A DNA stretch of 64,000 nucleotides from Enterobacillus tribolii (GCF_003363015.1 NZ_QRAP01000005.1:186001-250000), one strand, 5' to 3'; positions 28,527 through 38,161 are shown, counted from the first letter of the stretch. Notes: generated from the letters alone by a model not told the origin. Program-made: numbers and translations.

Positions 28527-30194
28527 GTGGCTCAATACGTCTACACCATGCACCGCGTCGGCAAAGTCGTTCCGCCGAAGCGGCACATTCTGAAAGATAT
28601 TTCCCTCAGTTTCTTCCCGGGTGCCAAAATCGGCGTTCTGGGTCTGAACGGCGCAGGTAAGTCCACCCTGCTGCGCATCATGGCCGGCATCGACACCGAT
28701 ATCGAAGGTGAAGCCCGCCCGCAGCCGGGAATCAAAATCGGCTATCTGCCGCAGGAACCCAAACTCAAGCCGGAGCAAACGGTACGTGAAGCGGTAGAAG
28801 AAGCCGTCGGCGAAGTGAAGCACGCGCTCACCCGCCTGGACGAGGTTTACGCGCTGTATGCCGATCCGGACGCCGACTTCGACAAGCTGGCCAAAGAACA
28901 GGGCGAGCTGGAAGCCATCATTCAGTCCCACGACGGTCACAACCTCGACAACCAGCTGGAGCGCGCGGCCGACGCCCTGCGCCTGCCGGACTGGGATGCG
29001 AAAATCGAAAATCTCTCCGGTGGTGAACGCCGCCGCGTGGCGCTGTGCCAGCTGCTGCTGGAAAAACCGGACATGCTGCTGCTCGACGAACCCACCAACC
29101 ACCTCGACGCCGAGTCCGTGGCCTGGCTGGAACGCTTCCTGCACGACTTCGAAGGTACCGTGGTCGCCATTACCCATGACCGCTACTTCCTCGACAACGT
29201 CGCCGGCTGGATCCTGGAACTGGACCGCGGCGAAGGCATTCCGTGGGAAGGCAACTACTCTTCCTGGCTGGAGCAGAAAGATCAGCGTCTGGCGCAGGAA
29301 GCCTCCGCTGAAGCCGCCCGCCGCAAGTCCATCGAGAAAGAACTGGAGTGGGTGCGTCAGGGCGCCAAAGGCCGTCAGTCCAAGGGCAAAGCCCGTCTGG
29401 CGCGCTTTGAAGAACTGAACAGCGTCGAATACCAAAAGCGTAACGAAACCAGCGAACTGTTCATCCCGCCGGGACCGCGTCTGGGCGACAAGGTACTGGA
29501 AGTACAGAACCTGTCCAAATCCTACGGCGACCGCGTACTGATCGACAACCTGTCCTTCAGTATTCCGAAAGGCGCTATCGTCGGCATCATCGGCCCGAAC
29601 GGCGCAGGGAAATCCACCCTGTTCCGCATGATCACCGGCAAAGAACAGCCGGACGCCGGCACCATCACCCTGGGTGATACCGTGCAACTGGCCTCGGTCG
29701 ATCAGTTCCGTGATTCAATGGACGACAAGAAAACCGTATGGGAAGAAGTTTCCGGCGGTCTGGACATCATGCGTATCGGTAACTTCGAAATGCCGAGCCG
29801 CGCCTATGTCGGTCGCTTCAACTTCAAAGGCACCGACCAGGGTAAACGCGTGGGCGAACTGTCCGGCGGTGAGCGCGGTCGTCTGCACCTGGCCAAGCTG
29901 CTGCAGGTCGGCGGCAACATGCTGCTGCTCGACGAACCGACCAACGACCTGGACGTGGAAACCCTGCGCGCGCTGGAAAACGCCCTGCTGGAGTTCCCGG
30001 GCTGCGCGATGGTGATCTCGCATGACCGTTGGTTCCTCGACCGTATCGCCACCCACATTCTGGACTACCAGGATGAAGGTAAGGTGGAGTTCTTCGAAGG
30101 CAACTTCTCCGAATACGAAGATTACAAGAAACGCACCCTGGGTGCGGAGGCGCTGGAGCCGCACCGCATCAAGTACAAGCGTATCGCCAAGTAA
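28527..30194 (+). CDS. ettA: Energy-dependent translational throttle EttA (YjjK)
   Basis: ABC-F ATPase that binds the ribosomal E site and gates the first elongation steps according to ATP/ADP ratio. It has 555 residues. GTG start as MAQYVYTMHRVGKVVPPKR. Two ABC domains: Walker A GLNGAGKST (about 39-47) and GPNGAGKST (about 356-364), signatures LSGGERRRVAL and LSGGERGRLHL, Walker B LLLDEPTNHLD and LLLDEPTNDLD, with the P-site interaction linker between. Divergent from slt. Confidence 0.98.
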   Translation: MAQYVYTMHRVGKVVPPKRHILKDISLSFFPGAKIGVLGLNGAGKSTLLRIMAGIDTDIEGEARPQPGIKIGYLPQEPKLKPEQTVREAVEEAVGEVKHALTRLDEVYALYADPDADFDKLAKEQGELEAIIQSHDGHNLDNQLERAADALRLPDWDAKIENLSGGERRRVALCQLLLEKPDMLLLDEPTNHLDAESVAWLERFLHDFEGTVVAITHDRYFLDNVAGWILELDRGEGIPWEGNYSSWLEQKDQRLAQEASAEAARRKSIEKELEWVRQGAKGRQSKGKARLARFEELNSVEYQKRNETSELFIPPGPRLGDKVLEVQNLSKSYGDRVLIDNLSFSIPKGAIVGIIGPNGAGKSTLFRMITGKEQPDAGTITLGDTVQLASVDQFRDSMDDKKTVWEEVSGGLDIMRIGNFEMPSRAYVGRFNFKGTDQGKRVGELSGGERGRLHLAKLLQVGGNMLLLDEPTNDLDVETLRALENALLEFPGCAMVISHDRWFLDRIATHILDYQDEGKVEFFEGNFSEYEDYKKRTLGAEALEPHRIKYKRIAK

Positions 30195-30200
30195 TTCAAG

Positions 30201-30224
30201 AGGCTCCTGCGGGAGCCTTTTTTT
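30201..30224 (+). terminator. ettA terminator
   Basis: AGGCTCC/GGAGCCT stem and a seven-T run a few bases after the stop. Confidence 0.93.
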
Positions 30225-30265
30225 CATCTGGCGCGCAGGCCTGCCGGTCGGAGGGGGCCGGGCAT

Positions 30266-31171
30266 CTAGTCACGCAGCGCCTGCCGGTACGCCATAAAAG
30301 CATCACGGCTCAATGCCATCTCAATAAAGCGGTCCAGCGCCGGAGAGTTCAGCTTACGGCTGGGATAAACCAGATAAAGCTCATTTCCTTCCGCTTCCCA
30401 TCCCGGCAATACGGTCAGCAAGCGCCCCTGCCCAACCAGCTCCTGCGACAAATACGCCGGCAGCAGCGTGATCCCGGCGCCGGCCAGCACGCATTCACGC
30501 ACGTATAACAGACTATCGGCAGCATGCGTCATCGGTAATTCCCAACGGTAGAATTCACCGCCGCGCTGCAATATCCATTCATGCCAGGCGCGGTGGGCGA
30601 TACAGGCGTGTTGTTCCAACTGACGGGGATGGGTCAGCGGCGCATGATGCTGCATATAGTCCGGCGAAGCCAGCAGAGAACGGGGGGAATAGCCCAACCG
30701 CCGCCCTACCAGCGAAGAGTCCTGAGGTTTACCGGTTCGGAACGCGACGTCGAAACCTTCCTGCACCAAATCACTTATCTGATCAGAAACGTAAATCTCC
30801 AGGCTCACTTCCGGATAGCTGAGGCGAAAGTTGCTGCACAAAGGCGCCAGTAATGTTGCCGCAATCCCCGCCGGCGCGGTGACGCGCAGCCGGCCGCTGG
30901 GGTTGTCACGCAGCCGTTGCAGGCTGAGATCGGCCCGCTCCGCCGCCTGCACCATTTCCCGGCAATGCACCAGATAACGTTCGCCGGCGAAGGTCAGACT
31001 GAGCTGGCGCGTAGTACGGTTGAGCAAACGCAGGCCGAGCTGTTTTTCTAACTGACTGACCCGCAGGCTGACGCTGGATTTCGGCAGCCCTGCCCTGCGC
31101 GCCGCGGCAGTAAAGCTGCCGCACTCCACCACCAGCGCAAACAGCGCCATATCCTGAAGCTGGCCGAACAT
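30266..31171 (-). CDS. LysR-family regulator (divergent from an oxidoreductase)
   Basis: A 301-residue LysR-type regulator of the AaeR/DmlR/PtxR-like group. Winged helix 4-62 (DMALFALVVECGSFTAAARR, SVSLRVSQLEKQLG) and effector domain from about 90. Divergently transcribed from the following oxidoreductase gene with a 114-base spacer containing CTAAC-ACTTC-GTTAG, a plausible LysR box, so it probably controls that gene. Accessory insert between ettA and nadR relative to E. coli. Confidence 0.88.
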   Translation of the reverse strand: MFGQLQDMALFALVVECGSFTAAARRAGLPKSSVSLRVSQLEKQLGLRLLNRTTRQLSLTFAGERYLVHCREMVQAAERADLSLQRLRDNPSGRLRVTAPAGIAATLLAPLCSNFRLSYPEVSLEIYVSDQISDLVQEGFDVAFRTGKPQDSSLVGRRLGYSPRSLLASPDYMQHHAPLTHPRQLEQHACIAHRAWHEWILQRGGEFYRWELPMTHAADSLLYVRECVLAGAGITLLPAYLSQELVGQGRLLTVLPGWEAEGNELYLVYPSRKLNSPALDRFIEMALSRDAFMAYRQALRD

Positions 31172-31196
31172 ATCGCCCCCATTGTTCGTGAATGAC

Positions 31197-31211
31197 TAAC
31201 ACTTCGTTAGC
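31197..31211. promoter_or_regulatory. Inverted repeat in the LysR/oxidoreductase promoter
   Basis: CTAAC-ACTTC-GTTAG, perfect 5-base arms with a 5-base spacer, within the divergent promoter. Probable site of the adjacent LysR protein; inference from position. Confidence 0.5.
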
Positions 31212-31285
31212 CATTGTCCATCTTATCATGACGGCGCGGCTTAACTACACTTAGCCCCATACCCTACAAACCGGAGCCTGATTCC

Positions 31286-32287
31286 ATGAGCATTACCGCC
31301 ATCGCCGTTAACCCGGCCAACCCGCAAGAATTTACCGTCGTTCATCCGCAAAGCGTCGCGCCGGGTGAATATGATCTTCTGGTCGAAGTTAAAGCGGCTT
31401 CCGTAAACCCTGTCGACACCAAGGTACGCGCAGGCCTGATCCAAAACGGCCTGACTCAGCCGCGCATCCTGGGCTGGGACGCCAGCGGCGTAGTGCTGAC
31501 CGTCGGCGCGAAGGTCAGCGGCTTCAAAGCCGGGGATGAAGTCTGGTATGCCGGCGACATCACCCGCGCCGGCAGCAACAGCACGCAGCAGGTGATCGAT
31601 TCACGCCTTGTTGCCCATAAGCCAAAAAGCCTGAACTGGGCGGAAGCCGCCGCCATCCCCTTAACCGCGCTGACCGCCTGGGAAGGGCTGTTCGAACGTC
31701 TGAACCTGCACAATGCCACCGCCCAGCACACGCTGCTGATCATCGGCGGCGCGGGCGGCGTAGGTTCGCTGGCGATTTCTCTGGCAGCGCTGCGCAGCGA
31801 CGTTAAGGTGATTGCCACCGCCTCTAACCCGGCGTCGGCGGCGTGGTGCAAAGCGCGCGGCGCGGACCTGACCGTTGACTGGCACGATCTTAAAGGCGGC
31901 CTGGCACAGCACGGCATTAAGCAGGTGGATTATATTTTCTGCCTGAACGACACCGACGGCCATTGGGACGCCATCAGCGACCTCATCGCGCCGCAGGGGC
32001 AGATCTGCACCATCGTGGAGAATACCCGCCCGCTGAACCAGAGCGTGCTCAAGTCCAAGAGCGCGGCGCTGCACTGGGAGTTCATGTTTACCCGCAGCAT
32101 GTTCAACACGCCGGATATCGCACAGCAAGGGGAGATCCTGCAACAAATGGCGCAGTTGTTTGATGAAGGAAAAATTGAAGGCACGCTGAGCGAAACCCTG
32201 AACGGCCTGAGCGTAGAAAACCTGACCCGCGCCCATGAGAAAGTGGCCGAAGGCCGGATGCGCGGAAAAATCGTCATCGCCTATTAA
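31286..32287 (+). CDS. Zinc-type alcohol dehydrogenase-like (MDR) oxidoreductase
   Basis: A 333-residue medium-chain dehydrogenase/reductase of the quinone-oxidoreductase-like branch. GroES-like N-terminal domain about 1-125 (VKAASVNPVDTKVRAG, LGWDASGVV), then a Rossmann NADPH domain with LLIIGGAGGVGSLAISLAA (about 152-170). The catalytic-zinc cysteine and histidine ligands of true alcohol dehydrogenases are not evident. Substrate unknown; quinones or reactive carbonyls are likely for the family. Confidence 0.85.
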   Translation: MSITAIAVNPANPQEFTVVHPQSVAPGEYDLLVEVKAASVNPVDTKVRAGLIQNGLTQPRILGWDASGVVLTVGAKVSGFKAGDEVWYAGDITRAGSNSTQQVIDSRLVAHKPKSLNWAEAAAIPLTALTAWEGLFERLNLHNATAQHTLLIIGGAGGVGSLAISLAALRSDVKVIATASNPASAAWCKARGADLTVDWHDLKGGLAQHGIKQVDYIFCLNDTDGHWDAISDLIAPQGQICTIVENTRPLNQSVLKSKSAALHWEFMFTRSMFNTPDIAQQGEILQQMAQLFDEGKIEGTLSETLNGLSVENLTRAHEKVAEGRMRGKIVIAY

Positions 32288-32323
32288 GCAAAAATCTCCG
32301 GCCGCCCGGCGGCCGGTTGCCTT

Positions 32324-33556
32324 TTACTCCGCGCCCCCCAACATCTTTTTCACCAGCTCAATACAACGCAGGAAACGATCATCATAATCAGATGACTCCA
32401 CGCGCACGAAGCTGATGCCGTTTTCATGCAGCATGCTTTCCAGCAGAGCCTGAAACTCCCTGCGTTCTTTGGTGCTGCCGAGGCTGCGCAGGCCGTCCGC
32501 CACCCACGGCGTATTATTTTCCAGCAGAATGACCAAATCGAAACGGTATTCATCGATCAAAGCCTGCACAAAAGGATGTTCGCGCCCCTCATAGCGTTTA
32601 CAAAAAGCCTGAGTTGTCACGAAGTCGGTATCGATAAACGCCACCCTGTTGGCATATTTCACAGCAAAATCAATATACTGAGCATGCCCCAGCGCGATTT
32701 TATCGTAGTCTGAATATTGCAGCGCCATCTCGTCGCCGCCAAGGTGGGAGAAAACATAGTCGCGCCCGTACTCCCAGGCGCTGGTCGTATTAAAGATGTT
32801 AGCCAGCTTATTGACCAGCGTCGATTTTCCGCTCGACTCCCCGCCCAGAATGGCTACCGTCCGCACGAAGAAAGGTTTTACCTCGGTGGGAATATATTCC
32901 CAATAGCGAAACGGATCGCGCCGGATTTGTCCGCCGCTGATGTTCATAAAAGATCGTTCCGGGTCGATCAGCGTCGTCTCCATCCCAAAAAACTCGTGAT
33001 ACACCGGCGCGTCTTTGCTGTCGCCGGAGTAGATCACGCTGGGTGCGATGCCCTGCTGCGCCATGAACGCCTTCATCCCGTCGCTCCATACCCGCCACCC
33101 GTGCGGATAAGGCTCAATGCCCTGTTCATCAAAGGAGTGAATACGGATATTTTTCTGGTATTTAAAGGTTTGCAACAGCCAGCGCAGGCGATCGCTGACG
33201 GTCGGCTGCTGCGACATGGCGCTGTTTTCGAACAGCTCGCGATCGCGAGGTTCATCGTGGCACAGAATGACATGCAACTCATCTACCTGACTGCAGGCAC
33301 GCTGAATCAGATAAATGTGGCCGGTGTGCAGCGGGTAGAATTTACCAAACACCACGCCGACGCTTTTGGTTTTACGCGGAAACTCCAGATCGAGGTGGCT
33401 GTGAATCGCCTCCAGCTTCTGTGCGCTGGGGCTTTTAATCTTATCGTTCAGTAACTGGCTCAGATAGCCCTTGGTCATACCGCAGGCATCGGCCACCTGT
33501 TGCAGGGTAAAACCTTTCTGCCGGATGGCCGTTTTGAGGTAATCGAACTGCGACAT
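32324..33556 (-). CDS. nadR: Trifunctional NAD regulator NadR
   Basis: NAD-responsive repressor, NMN adenylyltransferase and ribosylnicotinamide kinase. It has 410 residues (E. coli 410). Helix-turn-helix 1-60 (FTLQQVADACGMTKGYLSQL), adenylyltransferase about 63-220 with the HxGH motif in FYPLHTGHIYLI and the ISGGQIRRDP segment, then the kinase about 225-405 with Walker A GGESSGKSTLVNKL. Ends LGGAE. Confidence 0.97.
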   Translation of the reverse strand: MSQFDYLKTAIRQKGFTLQQVADACGMTKGYLSQLLNDKIKSPSAQKLEAIHSHLDLEFPRKTKSVGVVFGKFYPLHTGHIYLIQRACSQVDELHVILCHDEPRDRELFENSAMSQQPTVSDRLRWLLQTFKYQKNIRIHSFDEQGIEPYPHGWRVWSDGMKAFMAQQGIAPSVIYSGDSKDAPVYHEFFGMETTLIDPERSFMNISGGQIRRDPFRYWEYIPTEVKPFFVRTVAILGGESSGKSTLVNKLANIFNTTSAWEYGRDYVFSHLGGDEMALQYSDYDKIALGHAQYIDFAVKYANRVAFIDTDFVTTQAFCKRYEGREHPFVQALIDEYRFDLVILLENNTPWVADGLRSLGSTKERREFQALLESMLHENGISFVRVESSDYDDRFLRCIELVKKMLGGAE

Positions 33557-33610
33557 TCACGCCTCCTGTTTAATTCACTAAACAAGGTAGCATGAATGTT
33601 ATTCCGAGCG

Positions 33611-34993
33611 TTACAAATCCTGCAGGATATCCAGCGCATCGGAAAGTTTTTTCACCCCGAATACCTGCATGTTGGGAATCGGTTTTTTCGGCATATTGGC
33701 GTAAGGCACAATCGCGCGCTTGAAGCCATGTTTGGCGGCCTCAGAGATACGTTCCTGCCCGCTGGCGACCGGGCGGACTTCCCCGGCCAGCCCCACTTCG
33801 CCGAATATCACCAGATCTTGCGGCAACGGGCGATCGCGCAGGCTGGACACCAACGACATCAGCAACGCCAGATCCGCGCTGGTTTCCGTCACTTTCACCC
33901 CGCCAACCACGTTGACAAAGACATCCTGGTCAGCCATTTGCAGCCCGCCGTGACGATGCAGCACCGCCAGCAAAATCGCCAGCCGGTTTTGTTCCAGCCC
34001 CACCGCGACCCGGCGCGGATTTGCCATCATGGACGTATCCACCAGCGCCTGAATCTCCACCAGCAAAGGCCGGGTTCCTTCCCATACCACCATCACCGAG
34101 CTGCCGGAGGTAATTTCTTCCCCGCGGCTGAGAAAAATCGCCGACGGGTTACTGACTTCGCGCAGCCCTTGCTCCGTCATGGCGAATACGCCCAGCTCGT
34201 TAACGGCGCCGAAGCGGTTTTTATGGCTGCGCAGGGTACGAAAACGGGAATCAGCGTCGCCGTCCAGCAGGACCGAACAGTCGATGCAATGCTCAAGCAC
34301 CTTGGGTCCGGCGAGAGAGCCGTCTTTGGTCACATGACCAACCATGACGATCGCCACCCCGCGCGTTTTCGCGAAGCGGGTCAGATAGGCCGCGGTTTCA
34401 CGCACCTGCGCCACGCTGCCGGGCGAAGACTGAATATCCGCCATATGCATCACCTGGATGGAGTCGATCACCATCAGCTTCGGCTGCTCCTGTTCGGCGA
34501 TCAGGCATATTTGCTCGATGCTGGTTTCCGACAACATATTCAGCCCGTCGGTGGGCAGCCCCAGCCGGTGGGCGCGCATCGCCACCTGCTGCAAGGACTC
34601 CTCGCCGGTCACGTACAGGGTTTTCATCTGCTGCGAAAGCTTACACAACGTCTGCAACAGCAACGTACTTTTCCCGGCGCCGGGATTACCGCCGATCAGA
34701 ATCGCGCTGCCGGGCACCACGCCGCCGCCCAGTACGCGATCGAACTCGCTGAACCCGGTGGAAAAACGCGGCAGCTCTTCCAGACTGATTTCCGACAGTT
34801 TCTGTACCTTGCTCACCCCGGCCTGCCCGGCATAGCCGGAAAAGCTTGCCGCCCGCGCGGAAGAGGCCGTGGAAGCCAGGCGCACCTCAGTAATGCTGTT
34901 CCAGGCGTGGCACGCGCTGCACTGCCCCTGCCAACGCGGGTAATCCGCACCGCATTCATTACACACGAAGGCTCTTTTCACTGCTTTCGCCAC
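33611..34993 (-). CDS. radA: DNA repair ATPase RadA (Sms)
   Basis: RecA-like branch-migration ATPase in recombinational repair. It has 460 residues. N-terminal C4 zinc finger CNECGADYPRWQGQC..C (about 11-28), Walker A GGNPGAGKSTLL (about 96-107), the RadA KNRFG motif (SHKNRFGAVNELG, about 258-270) and a C-terminal Lon-like domain. Sits between nadR and the LuxR-type regulators; in E. coli serB precedes it directly. Confidence 0.97.
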   Translation of the reverse strand: MAKAVKRAFVCNECGADYPRWQGQCSACHAWNSITEVRLASTASSARAASFSGYAGQAGVSKVQKLSEISLEELPRFSTGFSEFDRVLGGGVVPGSAILIGGNPGAGKSTLLLQTLCKLSQQMKTLYVTGEESLQQVAMRAHRLGLPTDGLNMLSETSIEQICLIAEQEQPKLMVIDSIQVMHMADIQSSPGSVAQVRETAAYLTRFAKTRGVAIVMVGHVTKDGSLAGPKVLEHCIDCSVLLDGDADSRFRTLRSHKNRFGAVNELGVFAMTEQGLREVSNPSAIFLSRGEEITSGSSVMVVWEGTRPLLVEIQALVDTSMMANPRRVAVGLEQNRLAILLAVLHRHGGLQMADQDVFVNVVGGVKVTETSADLALLMSLVSSLRDRPLPQDLVIFGEVGLAGEVRPVASGQERISEAAKHGFKRAIVPYANMPKKPIPNMQVFGVKKLSDALDILQDL

Positions 34994-35702
34994 GGGAAAT
35001 CCTCGCTCATTGCCGCTCTCCCCGGCATTCAGGCACCGGGTGACATGTATGTTTGACCAGTATCTTACCGCACATTTCCGGCGGATGTCATTGTTCCTTA
35101 TCTCGCCTCATTTATCATTCACAGTGATAAAAAAACATCATCAAAAAAGACACGAGATAAATTTAAATAACCATTTGTCAGAAAAAAGTATTAAACATTA
35201 AAAATAAACACTCCGCATAAATTAAGGCGTCATGAATTAAGAATTTACCCCAACAGTCTAGTATTATTCCTATAATCACTTTATACCTTATAAGATTCGC
35301 ACGTTGACAAGCAGCTGCGACATATCACAGGACGCCGCCCTGTCATCCCAATATACCGATGACATCGGCCTCCACTATTTGTTGTAAAGGGACTTTATGG
35401 GAAATAGGAAAATTATCGACACCGCCCTGTACGCCAGGAAGGCAGAAAATGTTTATCGCTCGCCGATGAATAACGATCCATTAATGGAACATACTGACAT
35501 AGCATCGTATCGTTGCTCGTTTTCATCATCCAGTTATTACGAACATATTTTATCAGCGAATTTAATCAGCTATTAGTATTTATAAATGAATTCAAATTAA
35601 TAGGAATTATTTCATCAACGCGCGTTTAATCAGGCGGGTTAATAATCAACGGAATTATTGAACTCAGGAATAAAGCGCGCATCACAAAATAAGGACTCAA
35701 CC
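34994..35702. promoter_or_regulatory. AT-rich upstream region of the LuxR-type operon
   Basis: About 700 bases, markedly AT-rich with TAATT-type runs, containing only the 59-codon frame listed below. Such AT-rich regulatory regions upstream of yjjQ/bglJ-type genes are typical H-NS targets; that is inference. Confidence 0.45.
35397..35576 (+). CDS. Small open frame, 59 residues, unknown
   Basis: Begins MGNRKIIDTALYARKAENVY and continues to SANLISY. The ribosome site AAGGGA lies 6 bases before the ATG, well spaced. No signal peptide or membrane helix. The next gene starts 126 bases downstream in the same direction. I do not recognise it; it may be a leader or a small member of the LuxR-type operon, or chance. 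Confidence 0.4.
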   Translation: MGNRKIIDTALYARKAENVYRSPMNNDPLMEHTDIASYRCSFSSSSYYEHILSANLISY

Positions 35703-36365
35703 ATGTCTCACCAGGCCGAAACTGCGACGCCAGAATGCGTAAACATCGGAGATAGTCCCCGAATTCTGGTGCTTGAACCCACCGATGTACTCTGGCTCGG
35801 TATTCAGCAGATGCTGAACCAGCCCGGAATCAAAAAGGCCGCACTGTGGCGGATCCGTACGCCGGATGAGTTGGGGGCGGCGTTGCGCCTTCACCTGCCG
35901 AATGTACTGCTGCTAACCTCCGTAGGAAGCGGAACTGCGGTGCTTTCCCTGCTCAAACAGCTTTCCACCCTGCTCCCGTTGCACCCGAACGTACGGGTCA
36001 TGGCTTTTCTGTAACACAAAACCCCTTACTTACCCGAATTGCTGCAGGGGTTTGGCGTGGAGCGTATGTTTACGCCGGAAAACGTGGCGACCACGATGGT
36101 AAACGCTCTGCGCAACTGCAGAAAAACCAGCGCCAGCAAACAGCCGGCGCGCTTTACCCGCCGGGAGTGCTGCGTCACGCAGGCGCTTCTGTCCGGGCAG
36201 AACGTCAGTCATGTCGCAAGGGTAATGGGAAAAGATATCCGCACCATCAGCGCCTACAAACAGTCAGTGCTGGACAAAATGAAAATGGTCCACAGCGGCG
36301 AACTGCAGGTATTGGGCGGCAATTTAATGGCGGCAGAAGTGAAACAACGTGAGGGCATGGAATAA
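35703..36365 (+). pseudogene. LuxR-type regulator interrupted by an in-frame TAA
   Basis: One continuous reading frame of 221 codons broken by a single TAA at 36012-36014. The upstream part (MSHQAETATPECVNIGD... to VRVMAFL) looks like the receiver-like N-domain of BglJ/YjjQ-type regulators; the downstream part, in the same frame (HKTPYLPELLQGFGVERMFT onward), ends with a LuxR helix-turn-helix: FTRRECCVTQALLSGQNVSH, VMGKDIRTISAYKQSVLDKM. The joined length equals the neighbour's. The start has AAGGACT. The stop codon TAATG is shared with the next gene. Either a nonsense mutation, most simply CAA or CAG to TAA-type change, or a sequencing error; a separately started C-terminal protein from ATG 36066 cannot be excluded. 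Confidence 0.75.
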
Positions 36366-37015
36366 TGACGGCAGGTAAAAATAAAGAGTGGCGAATCATC
36401 ATCATGTATCCGTGTGTTCTGACGCGACGCGGGCTGGAGAGATTCTTCGCCGAGCTTTTGCCGAACGCGCAAATAACGAGCCTGAATTCATTCGCGGCGT
36501 TGAGCGCCAATTCCGATCTCGCGACGGCGGATTTAATCGTCAGCGATATCACCGATCGTGAGGAACATACTTTACGGGGCGCCGAATGGCTGCTGTGGCT
36601 GCAACGGAAAATACGCCCGGACAAGCCGATTATGATCGCAACCCAATTACGTTACCCGACGCTGTTGTCACATCTTGCCCAGGAACCTACGGTGTCGCTG
36701 ATATCGCTGACCGAACCCCGAGAGGTATTAAGCAAACAGGTTACGCAAATATTAAACGGCGAGAAAATCATTAACCTGAATATCGACGCGGAAAAGGGAA
36801 ATACGCGTCCCCCGGCGCAAAAAAAACGCGCGGCCTTAACGGAATCGGAACGCCGGGTTCTATCCTTGCTACGCGCAGGCTATAGCGTGACGCAAATAGC
36901 CAACCAACAGGAGCGCAGTGTGAAAACCATCAGCACGCATAAGCGCCGGATCATGCAGAAGTTCGGCGCAAAGTCAGAGGTGGAGCTGTTCGCACGGGAC
37001 AAAGCGGGCATCTGA
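36365..37015 (+). CDS. LuxR-type transcriptional regulator (YjjQ/BglJ-like)
   Basis: A 216-residue regulator: N-terminal response-regulator-like fold without a clear phosphorylation site (about 1-120: IIIMYPCVLTRRGLERFFAE, ATADLIVSDITD) and a C-terminal LuxR domain about 150-210 (LTESERRVLSLLRAGYSVTQ, IANQQERSVKTISTHKRRIM). Its ATG overlaps the stop of the preceding gene by one base, so it is coupled to it. Partners of this kind form heterodimers with RcsB in E. coli (BglJ); whether that holds here is unknown. Confidence 0.85.
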   Translation: MTAGKNKEWRIIIMYPCVLTRRGLERFFAELLPNAQITSLNSFAALSANSDLATADLIVSDITDREEHTLRGAEWLLWLQRKIRPDKPIMIATQLRYPTLLSHLAQEPTVSLISLTEPREVLSKQVTQILNGEKIINLNIDAEKGNTRPPAQKKRAALTESERRVLSLLRAGYSVTQIANQQERSVKTISTHKRRIMQKFGAKSEVELFARDKAGI

Positions 37016-37075
37016 CCCCGCCTGTCGTAACCCGGTATCCTCCCGCGGTGTTATCCACCAGGAAAAGACCGTTGC

Positions 37076-38053
37076 TCAGCGATCTTCCCGTTTCAGGCTG
37101 GCGCTGAGCACGCACAGCACGCCCATCAGGTCGGCGTGACGAATGGCAACCGGCGCTTTGGCATACACCTTCGGCTTCGCGTGATAGGCAATGCCCAACC
37201 CGGCGGCCTGAATCATTTTCAGATCATTCGCGCCATCGCCGATGGCAACGGTTTGGGTAAGCGGGATCTCCAGCCTTTCAGCCAGCGCAATCAGGGTATT
37301 CGCTTTGTATTGTGCATCCACGATAGGCCCCGTCACCCGGCCGGTGAGTTTACCATCCTTAACTTCCAGATGATTGGCGGCGGCCTCCACCAAATGCAGG
37401 CGCTCACGCAAATGGTCAGCGAAGAAGGTAAAACCGCCGGACGCGATGGCGACGTGCCAGTCCAGCGCCTGTAGCTTGTGTACCAGGCTGGTCAGCCCCG
37501 GCATCAGCGGCAGCGATGAACGCACCTTTTCCAGAATCGCCGCATCGGCGCCGCGCAGCTTACCAACCCGCTCACGCAGGCTGGCGGCGAAGTCCAGTTC
37601 GCCGCGCATGGCGCGCTCCGTGACTTCAGCGACTTCGTCGCCGACGCCGGCCAGACGCGCGATCTCATCAATACACTCGATCTCGATCGCCGTGGAGTCC
37701 ATATCCATCACCAGCAACCCCGGCATACGCAAATGCGGGATTTTGCCCAGCACCGCCAGGTCAAAACCGTGCTCATCCGCTACCCTCTTCGCCCGCGGCG
37801 GCAGGCTACCGGCCAGGCGGATAACCTGATAATCTTCCACACACCAGGCCGTTACCACCACCAGCGGCGCGTTCAGACTGCTCTGAAAAGCGCCGAGCGC
37901 GGTTTTATCCAGATTGCGTCCGTAGAGCAACCAGCCGGTATGACCCGCACGATAGTCCAAAGGCATTACTTCATCGCCGCTGAGCGACAGCGGCAGCCCC
38001 GGCCAACGGTAAATATCCGCAGGCAGATCGCAATAAGTCAGACGATGTGGCAT
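37076..38053 (-). CDS. serB: Phosphoserine phosphatase SerB
   Basis: Last step of serine synthesis. It has 325 residues. Start MPHRLTYCDLPADIYRWPGL matches E. coli SerB; the longer frame does not. N-terminal ACT-like region, then a HAD core: LLVMDMDSTAIEIECIDEIA (nucleophile DMDST, about 115-134), SGGFTFFADHLRE and GDGANDLKMIQAAGLG. Confidence 0.97.
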   Translation of the reverse strand: MPHRLTYCDLPADIYRWPGLPLSLSGDEVMPLDYRAGHTGWLLYGRNLDKTALGAFQSSLNAPLVVVTAWCVEDYQVIRLAGSLPPRAKRVADEHGFDLAVLGKIPHLRMPGLLVMDMDSTAIEIECIDEIARLAGVGDEVAEVTERAMRGELDFAASLRERVGKLRGADAAILEKVRSSLPLMPGLTSLVHKLQALDWHVAIASGGFTFFADHLRERLHLVEAAANHLEVKDGKLTGRVTGPIVDAQYKANTLIALAERLEIPLTQTVAIGDGANDLKMIQAAGLGIAYHAKPKVYAKAPVAIRHADLMGVLCVLSASLKREDR

Positions 38054-38161
38054 GGCAACTCTCCAGGTCCCGATATCAAATGCATGAAAAAAACGCCTCA
38101 AGCTATCCTATATCCGGCGCTTCTGGCAACATAAAGTCGTAAAAACAGTAAGGGAGCGGTC

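Noticed and set aside
28449-29687. 412-codon open frame opposite ettA
   Set aside because: Antisense shadow; ettA is unmistakable and the frame has no family resemblance.
33596-35056. 486-codon open frame opposite radA
   Set aside because: Spans the whole radA gene in antisense, Arg/His/Gln-rich composition typical of shadows; radA itself is certain.
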